From: an uncultured Clostridia bacterium
GTDB lineage: Bacteria; Bacillota; Clostridia; Christensenellales; UBA1242
NCBI GenBank assembly: GCA_945921465.1
Contig: CAMEKS010000007.1
Coordinates: 1-43,239 of the forward strand
Direction: 5' to 3'
DNA: 43,239 nt
Shown here: positions 17,249 to 26,386 of the stretch, piece after piece
Numbering within the stretch: position 1 is the stretch's first letter
Layout: each line of letters begins with the position of its first letter
Position numbers and translations under genes: made by a program
The notes under the pieces: model-generated
Told to the model about the DNA's origin: nothing
What the model saw: only the letters and a program-made list of their open reading frames with translations
The model's database searches: none

Positions 17249-17818
17249 TTATCTCTCTAGTTCGGATAGAGAGCGATAGCCTAGCGACTCGTGATTAACA
17301 ATATTTGATACAGGATAAATATTTTCTTCGGGGTAGCCATAGTTCATAGTGTGATAGTATTGTTGCACCTTGGCACTATCATTGATGTGGTTAGGCGATT
17401 GTATATCAAAACATTTATCGCAAAGATATAGGTTGAAATTAACCAAGTCATCTGCCGAAAAATGGAACATATCGCCGCATTCTTCTTTGTGTTGGTCTAG
17501 TATGTAAGTATTCTCGTACTTATCCGTTGGGTTATTGTCTAACTGACAGTCTAGGTTAAGATATTCTACATTGGGCACATTAACATTTTGTCTAATTGCT
17601 TTTGCAGAGTGAACAACAATATCACTAAAGCCATTGGTTACTATTCCGCAGTACAATTCTTTGCCTTGTTGTCTGCTAGCGATTGTGACCATAGATGGGT
17701 CTTGCACAGGTTCGTATTTAATTAGGTTGTCCTCATTGTTTTTGGTTGTGCTTTGACTAAGTAATTGTAGCAAGATTGCTGATGTAGCAATAGCTCCGAT
17801 TATTTTTGATTTTGTCAT
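17249..17818 (-). CDS. Secreted member of the H-C-CxxC family lacking the lipobox cysteine (paralog 4)
   Basis: 189 residues. The N-terminus has a hydrophobic segment (IIGAIATSAILLQLL) but no lipobox Cys: the equivalent place reads LLSQS, so it is either cleaved by another peptidase or stays membrane-tethered. The family core is intact: LYCGIV (Cys57), IVVHSA (His70), LDCQLDN (Cys91) and LYLCDKCFD (Cys133, Cys136). The low-complexity linker is very short. Start chosen with AGGAG eight bases upstream. Its promoter (17848-17875) is the same type as its neighbours' and diverges from the carboxypeptidase gene. No terminator as clear as those of the other paralogs is seen after the stop. Confidence 0.8.
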   Translation of the reverse strand: MTKSKIIGAIATSAILLQLLSQSTTKNNEDNLIKYEPVQDPSMVTIASRQQGKELYCGIVTNGFSDIVVHSAKAIRQNVNVPNVEYLNLDCQLDNNPTDKYENTYILDQHKEECGDMFHFSADDLVNFNLYLCDKCFDIQSPNHINDSAKVQQYYHTMNYGYPEENIYPVSNIVNHESLGYRSLSELER

Positions 17819-17847
17819 GTTATTTATCTCCTATTATTGTTCAGAAT

Positions 17848-17875
17848 ATTGTACCACCGAATTTTTGTTTGTCAA
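17848..17875 (-). promoter_or_regulatory. Promoter of paralog 4
   Basis: Minus-strand TTGACA, 16-base spacer ending TCGGTGG, TACAAT; nearly identical to the promoter of paralog 1. Predicted leader about 23 bases. Confidence 0.75.
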
Positions 17876-17969
17876 GGGGATTAATTATGGAAACTGGCAA
17901 TCAAAAGTGCATATTATGCAAGGAAATAGCAGACAATAAATTAAAACCATAACAGAGAGGAGTGATATT

Positions 17970-19139
17970 ATGAGAAAAATATTATGTGCAATAATTGTTA
18001 TGTTGTTGATGTTGTCTGCCGTAGTTACTGGGCAGGTCAATGCCAGCACTAATGGTGCGACAATTGGGGCCTTTGATAATTTTTCCTCCACTAGTTATAT
18101 ACTAATGGATGCTGGCACTGGCAAAGTACTTGTCAATTTTAACGAAGAAGAGCGTGTGCCAGTAGCAAGTATTTGCAAACTTATGACTAGCCTACTTACG
18201 TTAGAAGCAATAGAGCGTGGTGACATTAGCCTAGAGACCATGGCTCTGGCCAGCGAACACGCTTGCGAGGTAGAGGGTAGTCAGGCATTCTTGGATGCGG
18301 GCAGTCAGTATAGTGTGGCGGACTTGCTTAAGAGTGTAGTAGTGGCATCTGCCAATGATAGTGCGATTGTATTAGCAGAACTGATTGGAGGTACCGAGGA
18401 GAGGTTTGTAGACAAGATGAATTTGCGAGCGAACGAGTTGGGGATGAACAATACTCATTACACCAATTCAACCGGCTTAACAACTATAGACCAATATAGT
18501 ACTGCCTACGACACATGCTTGATCCTTAGAGCAATCAATGGATATGCAACATATCAAGAATATGCCAAGATATGGATGGATAACCTTACTCATCCATCCG
18601 GTAGGGTAACCGAACTGGTTAATACCAATAGACTAATAAGATATTATCCGTATTGTGTAGACGGCAAGACTGGTTTTACAGACGAGGCAGGCTATTGCCT
18701 AAGTAGTGTAGCAGAAAAGGACGGTGTTAAGCTAGTTGCAGTAGCATTGCATTGCAAAGATGCCGCCAGTCGTTTTTTGGAAGTAAAAGACTTGTTTAAT
18801 TATGGGTTTGCTACATTTACTAATAGACTGGTATTGGCGGCTGATGACTACAATGCCGAAGTTGCTGTAACTGGCGGAGATATCAGTAAAGCAGCAATTG
18901 GATTATCTAATGACTTGAAGTATCTAGCCGATAAGTCAGATAATAGCGAATATAGTGTAGTATACAATATTCCTAATAGTATCGATGCCCCTAGGAGTTC
19001 AGGAGATGTAGTTGGTACGGTGGATGTGCTATTAGGTGATGAGGTTGTCTCAAGTGCCGACATTGTACTATTGCAAGACATATCTAAGCAAAATTTATGG
19101 AATGTTTTGCAGAAGATATTTGCTGATTGGGCTATTTAA
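17970..19139 (+). CDS. D-alanyl-D-alanine carboxypeptidase, PBP5/DacF type
   Basis: 389 residues. Removes the terminal D-Ala from peptidoglycan pentapeptides outside the membrane, limiting cross-linking. A signal peptide (residues 1-25) is followed by an S11 serine peptidase domain with all three motifs: SICK (Ser67, Lys70), SAN (127-129) and KTG (233-235). A PBP5-type C-terminal beta domain follows from about residue 280, and the final LWNVLQKIFADWAI looks like the amphipathic membrane-binding helix of this family. Length is normal. Start ATG has GAGAGGAG eight bases upstream. It diverges from the lipoprotein array and is followed by a terminator, so it is probably monocistronic. The exact paralog (dacA/dacB/dacF) cannot be decided; sporulation role unknown. 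Confidence 0.93.
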   Translation: MRKILCAIIVMLLMLSAVVTGQVNASTNGATIGAFDNFSSTSYILMDAGTGKVLVNFNEEERVPVASICKLMTSLLTLEAIERGDISLETMALASEHACEVEGSQAFLDAGSQYSVADLLKSVVVASANDSAIVLAELIGGTEERFVDKMNLRANELGMNNTHYTNSTGLTTIDQYSTAYDTCLILRAINGYATYQEYAKIWMDNLTHPSGRVTELVNTNRLIRYYPYCVDGKTGFTDEAGYCLSSVAEKDGVKLVAVALHCKDAASRFLEVKDLFNYGFATFTNRLVLAADDYNAEVAVTGGDISKAAIGLSNDLKYLADKSDNSEYSVVYNIPNSIDAPRSSGDVVGTVDVLLGDEVVSSADIVLLQDISKQNLWNVLQKIFADWAI

Positions 19140-19221
19140 CCATGGGCAAGTAGTATTCTTATAATGAAATCTTAGATATTATATATAATTGATATGTTTA
19201 TATAGATACAACAAAACACAT

Positions 19222-19259
19222 AAAGTCTAATGGCAGAAAATATGTCATTAGGCTTTTTT
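19222..19259 (+). terminator. Intrinsic terminator after carboxypeptidase gene
   Basis: Stem AAAGTCTAATG / CATTAGGCTTT (one G-U pair) followed by TTT; 82 bases past the stop codon. Confidence 0.75.
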
Positions 19260-19300
19260 AAGTAAGTATATTTCCTCAATCATCAAATATTTTCCAAAAA

Positions 19301-19318
19301 ATGTAAATTATTTTACAT
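19301..19318. promoter_or_regulatory. Operator-like palindrome
   Basis: ATGTAAA / TTTACAT inverted repeat with a 4-base centre, about 80 bases upstream of the predicted promoter of the next gene. No T-run follows, so it is not a terminator. Confidence 0.3.
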
Positions 19319-19399
19319 AATTTGGTAAAAGCTACGCATAGTAAACGTAACAAGCAGCAGAAGATTTTGTTAAAATGGCTTGATACCCGTTAATATTAG

Positions 19400-19428
19400 T
19401 TGACAATTAATTGAATTAAGTATAAACT
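19400..19428 (+). promoter_or_regulatory. Promoter of Ig-like surface protein gene
   Basis: Consensus TTGACA at 19400, then TATAAACT with spacing 15 (TATAAA) or 17 (TAAACT). The leader to the ATG would be about 45 bases. Confidence 0.5.
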
Positions 19429-19476
19429 CTACTTGTTACAATACAACAATTATCTTTAAGGAGAATATTTACTATT

Positions 19477-22176
19477 ATGAAAGGCAACAAAGTAATAAAA
19501 CAATCATCTAAGTTATTAATTGCACTTTGTCTTATTTTTGCATTTCTAATCTCTCCAGTAACCAGATTATTTAGCAGAATTACTAAAGTTTTTGCTAGCA
19601 CATCTTATACTGATTTAGAGGGCAGTAATGTCAAGATAGAGGGCTTTAAGTCTAAAGGAACTGTTGGCGAAAAGGTGTATTTGCCAAAAGTTTATGTTGA
19701 TGGCAGTGTATATTATGCCAATACCACCAATACATCTATTGTGTATGACATCAAGACTCCTGTAGGCGTTAGCGGAGATGTAACAATTCAAGGCAACGAT
19801 TCAGAGGGTTACTATTTTATTCCCGCTGCCAAAGGCGTATACAAGTTGGATATCTACACCAAGATCAGCAATAAGTTGCAGACTGTGGCAACCGACCTGC
19901 AAATCAATGTAGGCACAACTACAGCAAGCTATACTGTCAACACTTCTGCAGTAGTTAAGGACGGCGATAATGCATATGTGTTGCCTAGCAAATTATCTAT
20001 CACTACACTTGCTAGCGATTCTTTTATGCTAGACGCTCCTACTATGGATGAAGATAGCGACATCAATAACGTTAGCCTAGTTTGTATCCCAGTAGGCGAG
20101 ACTAACGAAGCAAATTATTTGCAAATGGAATATGATGCGACAAACAAAGTGTTCAAATTTACTACCGAGGCTAAGGCAAAACTGGCTGATCTTAAGGAAA
20201 ACAACAAAATTGGTCAATATTCCTTTGTATATTCGTACAAAGTTAATGGCAAGAAGATTATCGATGATGTTATCAAGACTACTACAGTTGTAGCTGATGC
20301 TAGTTTTGCAGACGAATTAGATTTAAGAATCGGGACATTGTCTTCTTCTAGCGAATTAGACTCTAAGCAAATTGGCGAGTGGGTTACTTTACCTTCTGCT
20401 AATGTGTATGATGCCAAGACTGGTACTACCGATTCTATCCCAGCGATTGTTTCTATTAAGGTTACTCCTAGCACAACTATTACTGGGACACCAAATATCG
20501 AATACGACGGATATTCATTTAAGGCAGATAAGTTGGGTACTTATACTATCACATATACAGCAACGTATCCATTTACTAACAAGACTGCAGAGAAGACTTT
20601 TATAATAGAATTAAAAGATACAACCAACCCAGAGGTGTTGATTGTTGATTCTTACACCGCACGTAATGATTACTTCACTTCTAATACTGATGCGACTGAG
20701 GAAGATTATCTAGATACACTAGAAAATGCACGTATCAAGTCTATTTATGTATTAGGAGATGCTGCTGATGCTACTGTAGATATTACTATTCCAGCAATTT
20801 ATGCCAAAGATAATACAGCAGACGGCAATTATAAATTTGAGCGTACTTTGAAGAGAGGTAGCGAGGTATTACTTACTCTTAATTCTGAGTCTACTACCGG
20901 CAACAATGCTGCATATACTTATGCTGCTAACAAAGAGGGTGTGTACACTGTAGAATATAAGGCTACTGATTCTAACGGACATACCGGCAAGAAAACAGCT
21001 ACAATTGCAGTAGTTAAGGAGTCTACTATTAATGGTTTGGTAGAGTCTGGCAAGACTATTGCAGACTATCTTCCTTCTGTCACAACCGCTACTATGTCAA
21101 GGTATATTAAATCTGGCGAGACATTGACTTTTGCTATTCCTACAGCAACCGATTTGATGGCATCTAAGATTGCAGACTTGTCTCAATTTGATAGATTGAA
21201 ACTATCTTCTTATAATTGGTCTAGTTATGTAGAATTAACTACTGTTATTAAAGCGTATAAAGACGGAGTGGCTAATCCAGTAGCAAGTTATACATTCACC
21301 AAAGACGATGTCAAGAATGGTAAATACGAACTTGACCTAACCAAGCACAATGATTTGGTTGATAACCAAGTAAGTTACTTTGTAGTAGAGACTACTGCCA
21401 AGACTGATTGGATGGATGCATTGGGTCAATCTGCTAGTCCTGTTCTTTCTAAGCAAATTAACTTTATCAATACTGCATCAGATACCACTGCTCCTATAGT
21501 TGCTTTGGCGCAAGATGGTTCTTATACTGTTTTATCAGATATTATGCAAAATAAGAATTTGAGCCTAATTAAAGCCAATATTGCGGCTTATAATGAAACA
21601 AAAAATACTCATTATGATGTCAATACTTTCACATTTGGTGCTGATGGCTATATCACTTTGACTTCTACCGAGCCAGGAGAAGATGATGTTAAGATTGCTC
21701 CATTTAATCAACATTCTAATGAGGCTAGTCAGACTGTGAAGTTGCCTAATGTTACTATCACAGATGTAGAAGATATAGATGCTGTATCTATTACTGCAAC
21801 CATTACTGACTCTTTGGGTAATACTACTACTCTTAATACTAAGCGTGAATCGTCTACTACTAATTCTAGGGAAGTATCGCTAGGGGAAATTAGCGTGCTT
21901 ACTGCAGGTATGTATACTGTTAATGTCAAAGCGGTAGACAAGGGTGGCAATATCTCTTATTACAACTATGCATTTATGGTAAATGACACAACCAGTCCAT
22001 CAGACATTATATTGGATGAGGATATTATAGGTGAGTCCACTATTAATAAGACATATTATACTGGGGAATTTATCGAATTCCCAGCAGCGAAGGTAGAAGA
22101 TAACTCTGGCGCTGAGATTACTGTAGAATTGACTAACATTCCATACTTATACGGCTGTAGACAACAGTCCATTTAG
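19477..22176 (+). CDS. Ig-like-repeat surface protein, N-terminal part (reading frame broken near 22150)
   Basis: 899 residues before a premature TAG. A long signal peptide (about residues 1-41, ending KVFAS) is followed by several bacterial Ig-like modules whose boundaries read DTTNPEV, DTTAPIV and DTTSPSD. The last 15 or so residues (LYGCRQQSI) look like out-of-frame translation: in the +1 frame the sequence continues smoothly as AVDNSPFSNTTVKEY and runs into the ORF at 22316-22963. Removing one G from GG near 22153 restores one protein of about 1160 residues. AAGGAGA lies 13 bases before the ATG, rather far. Surface protein of unknown ligand; probably a single transcription unit with its own promoter and terminator. 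Confidence 0.85.
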   Translation: MKGNKVIKQSSKLLIALCLIFAFLISPVTRLFSRITKVFASTSYTDLEGSNVKIEGFKSKGTVGEKVYLPKVYVDGSVYYANTTNTSIVYDIKTPVGVSGDVTIQGNDSEGYYFIPAAKGVYKLDIYTKISNKLQTVATDLQINVGTTTASYTVNTSAVVKDGDNAYVLPSKLSITTLASDSFMLDAPTMDEDSDINNVSLVCIPVGETNEANYLQMEYDATNKVFKFTTEAKAKLADLKENNKIGQYSFVYSYKVNGKKIIDDVIKTTTVVADASFADELDLRIGTLSSSSELDSKQIGEWVTLPSANVYDAKTGTTDSIPAIVSIKVTPSTTITGTPNIEYDGYSFKADKLGTYTITYTATYPFTNKTAEKTFIIELKDTTNPEVLIVDSYTARNDYFTSNTDATEEDYLDTLENARIKSIYVLGDAADATVDITIPAIYAKDNTADGNYKFERTLKRGSEVLLTLNSESTTGNNAAYTYAANKEGVYTVEYKATDSNGHTGKKTATIAVVKESTINGLVESGKTIADYLPSVTTATMSRYIKSGETLTFAIPTATDLMASKIADLSQFDRLKLSSYNWSSYVELTTVIKAYKDGVANPVASYTFTKDDVKNGKYELDLTKHNDLVDNQVSYFVVETTAKTDWMDALGQSASPVLSKQINFINTASDTTAPIVALAQDGSYTVLSDIMQNKNLSLIKANIAAYNETKNTHYDVNTFTFGADGYITLTSTEPGEDDVKIAPFNQHSNEASQTVKLPNVTITDVEDIDAVSITATITDSLGNTTTLNTKRESSTTNSREVSLGEISVLTAGMYTVNVKAVDKGGNISYYNYAFMVNDTTSPSDIILDEDIIGESTINKTYYTGEFIEFPAAKVEDNSGAEITVELTNIPYLYGCRQQSI

Positions 22177-22315
22177 CAATACTACTGTTAAGGAATATAC
22201 TATCCAAGTAACAGCTAAGAATCATAACACAATTGAGATTAAAGAAACCGATAACGCAAAATTCCCAGTAGCTAACAAATATGCTTGGGATACAGCATCT
22301 CTTGTAAATAACAAA

Positions 22316-22963
22316 TTGCAAATTAATATCCCTTATGCAGAGATTCTTAACGAAGTAGATGCTACTATTAATGGTACTAAGGTTACTCCTAAGGTAACTA
22401 AGAACTCTGTCACAATGACTGTAACCGAAGGTAGTGATTATTGCACATTTGCAGCAACTCAGGGTACTTATACTATTACTTGGGCTGATTCTAAGAATAC
22501 TGTTTCTAAGTCTATTACTATCTATGTAGGTGACTGCGATGCTCCAGAACTTACTTGGAATGAAGAAGTTCCATCTACTATCAAGTTAGGTGAGAAATGG
22601 GGTGCTAACCTTAAAGATATGTATACAATCACAGATGTTAATAATGGCGTAACTTCTACTATTACCGCTAAGGAGATTAAGATTACTGCTCCAGACAATA
22701 CTAAGACAGTATTAAGTGGAAGCGAAAATTATACTTTCTCTCAAGAAGGTGATTATAAATTAACCATTACTTATACCGATGGTGTTAATGATCGTACAGA
22801 GACTAAGACTATTAAGGTAACTTCGGACACAACCGAGGCTGCTACTAATACTTCTAATGTAGTTGGTACTATATTGCTTATTGCATCAATCTTAGTAGTT
22901 GGTGGCGTAATAGTATACTTGATTGTTAGCAGCAGAAAGAAAGTGAATAAATCTAAGAAATAA
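22316..22963 (+). CDS. Ig-like-repeat surface protein, C-terminal part with membrane anchor
   Basis: The frame is open well upstream of the tracked TTG at 22316, back to about 22142, and this piece has no ribosome binding site of its own; it is best read as the rest of the gene at 19477. It carries at least one more Ig-like unit (boundary GDCDAPEL) with aromatic-rich strands, then a single hydrophobic helix VVGTILLIASILVVGGVIVY and a basic tail SSRKKVNKSKK. This is a membrane-spanning C-terminus without LPXTG, so the whole protein would be membrane-anchored with its Ig modules outside. Whether the break is a mutation, recoding or sequencing error cannot be told here. Confidence 0.75.
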   Translation: MQINIPYAEILNEVDATINGTKVTPKVTKNSVTMTVTEGSDYCTFAATQGTYTITWADSKNTVSKSITIYVGDCDAPELTWNEEVPSTIKLGEKWGANLKDMYTITDVNNGVTSTITAKEIKITAPDNTKTVLSGSENYTFSQEGDYKLTITYTDGVNDRTETKTIKVTSDTTEAATNTSNVVGTILLIASILVVGGVIVYLIVSSRKKVNKSKK

Positions 22964-23068
22964 GCATTACTAATATCTTAGTTTGTTGTTTATTGCTATA
23001 TAATATTTTGATAATTTTGTTGGCTTATAATTAAATAAAAACAATAATTCTTTAATAAATTAAATTAT

Positions 23069-23103
23069 AAAAAATTGTGCGAAATCGCTTGCACAATTTT
23101 TTT
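23069..23103 (+). terminator. Intrinsic terminator after Ig-like protein gene
   Basis: Stem AAAATTGTGC / GCACAATTTT with a 10-base loop and a run of T; 106 bases past the stop. Confidence 0.88.
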
Positions 23104-23707
23104 GTCGTTTTTTTGCTATTTTGGCTTTTATACCAATTTACTTTACTAATAACTGTATTTTTAGTACAATACAAATGAGTAGTTATAAAGGTCTGTTTAG
23201 CGTTGTGAAGTATGTTTGTTAATAATTTTGTATTTGGTATATAGATAATTATTATGTTATATTTTTTTGACGAATATTTCTTTTGTTATTTTAATACATA
23301 ATATAACGCTTTTATCTCAACAATATATCAGCCAATCAACATAACTATTTGCAATTTGGATAAACTATTATTAGAACGTTTTATAAAAAATTTTGATCGT
23401 TGAATGCCTGATTTTACGTTCTATATTAGATGCTAATAATTATTATCAATTTGATACTTAATTAACTATTTTGTAGAATAATAATTGACAATGTCAGCAA
23501 CAAGTTTAAGCGAGGCAATACAATCTCTTAAGCTTATCTACTGCTAACACATCAAATTGTTTGCAAAGCATACTCATGGCTAATATTTTATTTCTACAAT
23601 AATCTAACAACGCTATAATTTTACATATTATCAATCTACATTTTGAATTAATATAGTTATATAAATACCTTAATAAGTCATCCAACATCTACTACTTCGG
23701 AGGAAAT
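23104..23707. other. AT-rich intergenic stretch before the TrbL-like unit
   Basis: No convincing gene; the 60-codon minus ORF here has no ribosome binding site. A weak promoter candidate is TTTACT, 17 bases, TACAAT at 23142-23170. An 8-base perfect inverted repeat TAGAACGT / ACGTTCTA (23372-23379 and 23416-23423) encloses 36 bases. A long leader is possible. Confidence 0.4.
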
Positions 23708-26386
23708 ATGATTACAGCACTTTTAGTAACGCTTGTTGCAATTTTATCAATTACAGTGGTATTTGGTTCACAAGCAATAATGCAATTAATATTTAACTTT
23801 TTGTATTTTATATGCAAATGGTTCTTGGTGTTTATTGATTTTTGTCAGTCAATGTTTCGATCTCTTGTTGGATTGGGACCAGTCCCAGGCAGCGACGCGG
23901 GTTCTAAAAATATATTGTTTGATGGCGTACTAAATAATTCAATGGTAAGAGGTGCGTTCTTTGCAATTCTGGCTTTGTCATTCTTTCTTGTTTTTGGCTT
24001 CGCTTTAGTTCAAATTATTCGTACCGAATGGACAACAGAAGGAGGCAAGAATGCAAAAGGACCAATTATTAAATCTGCCCTTAAGTCTTTTTTCCTATTC
24101 TTCTTGATCCCATTTTGTAGTATGTTGGGTGTATATGTATCTAATATGTTGCTTGGTGTAGTAGACGTCGCAACGGCAGGCGGTACCGGTTCTTCTTCTA
24201 TAGCGGGAAAAATATTTAGATCTGCAGTTGATGATGCTAATCCAATTAGACGCCTCGAACAATTAAAGCAAGAAAATAAAACTTCCTACGAAGACCTTAA
24301 TGACAGTGTAGAATGGGTTAATGGGGGTTTTGGTACATTAATTGGTTATGGGATTATAGGTAGATACGATGTCAATACGGGCATTTATTGGTGGGAAGCT
24401 GATGGCGAGTATGGCCTATTGCACTCCAATCGTGGCGAAAAAAAAGTGTATTATGACAATGCAACCAAATCAATAAAGGGCTTTAGTTTGATTACTGTAT
24501 CAGATGGCTCAATACATGACGGAATAACTGCTGAGGCTCTGGATGAAGTTTTTAGCAGGTATACATATTCTGAGAATGTGGTAACAATTACTGGTAAGTC
24601 ATCTGAAGCCTCTGCCAACAACAAAGCAAGTAATTTATCTATCGGAATGATATTAAATTATACCAACCAAGATGCAGTTTACTTTTTCTATAATATGCAC
24701 AGTATTAATTATATTGTTATGATTGTGGCTAGTTGGTTCGCATTATCTGCATTGACAAGTACATTATTTGGGCTTGTTATGAGGATGTACAAGGTAGCAA
24801 TACTATTTATTATATCTCCATATCCAGTATCTCTATCCGTGCTAGATAATGGGTCTGCACTTAACAAATGGAAAGGCAAGTTTATTGGGGAATTATTCTC
24901 TGCCTATGGAGTCGTAGTGGGCTTAAATTTATTCTTCATTTTGCTGCCAGTATTTGATAATCTTGTTTTATTTGAGAATAATAATTTCTTCAACAGTTTA
25001 GCTCAAATGCTATTTGTCATCATTGGCTGCTATATGATTAAGGATATTGTATCGACAGTATCCGAATTCACTGGCGGTGGAGACGTATTGAAGACTGGTG
25101 AAGGTATGAAAAAGCAAGTAAGCAATGGAGTAGTGAGCGGAATATCTAAGGCTGTAGGAATCGCTACTGGTATAGGTGCAGGAGCGTCTGCTGCAGCTAG
25201 TGCTGCTAGTCAAGCCATTCATGGTGTAGGACAAGCAATGGACAACAAAAAAAGAGAAAAACTGGTTGAAAGCAATAGAGATATTGATGCACAATTATCG
25301 GATAAAAATCTAAGTGATGCTGATAGGCAAAGATTATTAGCAGAAAAGCAGAACAACAGCGCTAAAATAGATAATATAGATTCTAGACAAGAAGCTCGTA
25401 CTGCAAAGTTAGAGAGAGGTAGGTCAACTTATCTTAGAAGTAAACAATTGCTTGTTAACAAATTTACTGGCAATAAAGCATTCCAAACAATTAATAATGC
25501 TGCGGGAGGAATATTAACCGCAGACGGTAGAGCGAAGTTGGACAAGGCTGCTGCAGGTGGTTCGGAAGAGAATGCCAATATTATTAAGTCTGCGGACAAA
25601 GATAGGCAGTCTTATGGAGCGTGGGGCAGGCATTTGAATTCTAACTCTTTGCTTGGCAGGGGTGATGCTGCAGCACATCGTTTGGCGTATGAAAGAAAGA
25701 ATTTAGATGGCACTACATATCAAAGGCAGAAGGGTGATAGTATAGTTGGATTTGCGAGAAAAGGTGAATTAGATGCAACTAATAGGTCTGCATATAACGA
25801 AACTTACAAATTAGCTATGAATGCTGCACAAGAGAATAACAAAGCGGTAAAGCATGTAGATTCTGTGTTAAATTTAGATAATATTAGGCAAATGTCTAAT
25901 GAAGCCGCTGCGGAAGAAATCAAGCAGGCAAAGTTGGAGATAGAGTCTATTGATATTAGTGATGCAGCCAAAAAAGAGGCAAGGCGAGAACTAAGCGAAT
26001 TATCAGAAGCTGTAAAGTACGAAAAAGGCAGTGATAAGTATAATGAGGCTCTAGAAAGAGTGTCAAGGACTAGAGACGCAAGTGGAGTGTGGCATGATGA
26101 TGCCAATAAACAGGCACAAATTGCTAATCTAAGAGCAGAAGTTAGTTCTGCAACAGTATCTGCAGAAGACATCCAAAGGATGAAAAATAATAGAGATAAT
26201 AAAGATTATCAACGAATAGTAACAGATCCAGACTATGCAGACGGCTTTAAGAAAATCATTGCTAAAGCAAATGAAGAATCAATGACAAAAGCAAAGGCAA
26301 TGAAGGATGACCAAAAGACAGCAAACGTTGTTCCTGATATAATTAGACAAGTATTAACAGTATTGAAGGATGATAAGAAAAAATAA
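23708..26386 (+). CDS. TrbL/VirB6-like polytopic membrane protein
   Basis: 892 residues. The first ~470 hold about six to eight hydrophobic helices: 2-50 (two), 80-105, 127-152, about 340-385 (two), 400-430 and 440-455, with an extracellular-looking polar loop at 160-330. A Gly/Ala-rich stretch (about 470-510) then leads to a ~380-residue charged, coiled-coil-prone tail. This plan, with the Gly/Ala-rich segment after the last helix, resembles TrbL/VirB6-type channel components of Gram-positive conjugation (type IV secretion) systems; the match is by architecture and general sequence feel, not a diagnostic motif. Start ATG has GGAGGAAAT directly upstream. The stop overlaps the next start (TAATG). 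No VirB4/VirD4 ATPase or relaxase lies in the window, so its role is open. Confidence 0.6.
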   Translation: MITALLVTLVAILSITVVFGSQAIMQLIFNFLYFICKWFLVFIDFCQSMFRSLVGLGPVPGSDAGSKNILFDGVLNNSMVRGAFFAILALSFFLVFGFALVQIIRTEWTTEGGKNAKGPIIKSALKSFFLFFLIPFCSMLGVYVSNMLLGVVDVATAGGTGSSSIAGKIFRSAVDDANPIRRLEQLKQENKTSYEDLNDSVEWVNGGFGTLIGYGIIGRYDVNTGIYWWEADGEYGLLHSNRGEKKVYYDNATKSIKGFSLITVSDGSIHDGITAEALDEVFSRYTYSENVVTITGKSSEASANNKASNLSIGMILNYTNQDAVYFFYNMHSINYIVMIVASWFALSALTSTLFGLVMRMYKVAILFIISPYPVSLSVLDNGSALNKWKGKFIGELFSAYGVVVGLNLFFILLPVFDNLVLFENNNFFNSLAQMLFVIIGCYMIKDIVSTVSEFTGGGDVLKTGEGMKKQVSNGVVSGISKAVGIATGIGAGASAAASAASQAIHGVGQAMDNKKREKLVESNRDIDAQLSDKNLSDADRQRLLAEKQNNSAKIDNIDSRQEARTAKLERGRSTYLRSKQLLVNKFTGNKAFQTINNAAGGILTADGRAKLDKAAAGGSEENANIIKSADKDRQSYGAWGRHLNSNSLLGRGDAAAHRLAYERKNLDGTTYQRQKGDSIVGFARKGELDATNRSAYNETYKLAMNAAQENNKAVKHVDSVLNLDNIRQMSNEAAAEEIKQAKLEIESIDISDAAKKEARRELSELSEAVKYEKGSDKYNEALERVSRTRDASGVWHDDANKQAQIANLRAEVSSATVSAEDIQRMKNNRDNKDYQRIVTDPDYADGFKKIIAKANEESMTKAKAMKDDQKTANVVPDIIRQVLTVLKDDKKK

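Noticed and set aside
17885-18091. 68-codon minus-strand ORF over the carboxypeptidase start
   Set aside because: Antisense to a clear signal peptide; no supporting start signal.
23506-23688. 60-codon minus-strand ORF
   Set aside because: No ribosome binding site, odd composition, overlaps the leader of the next gene.
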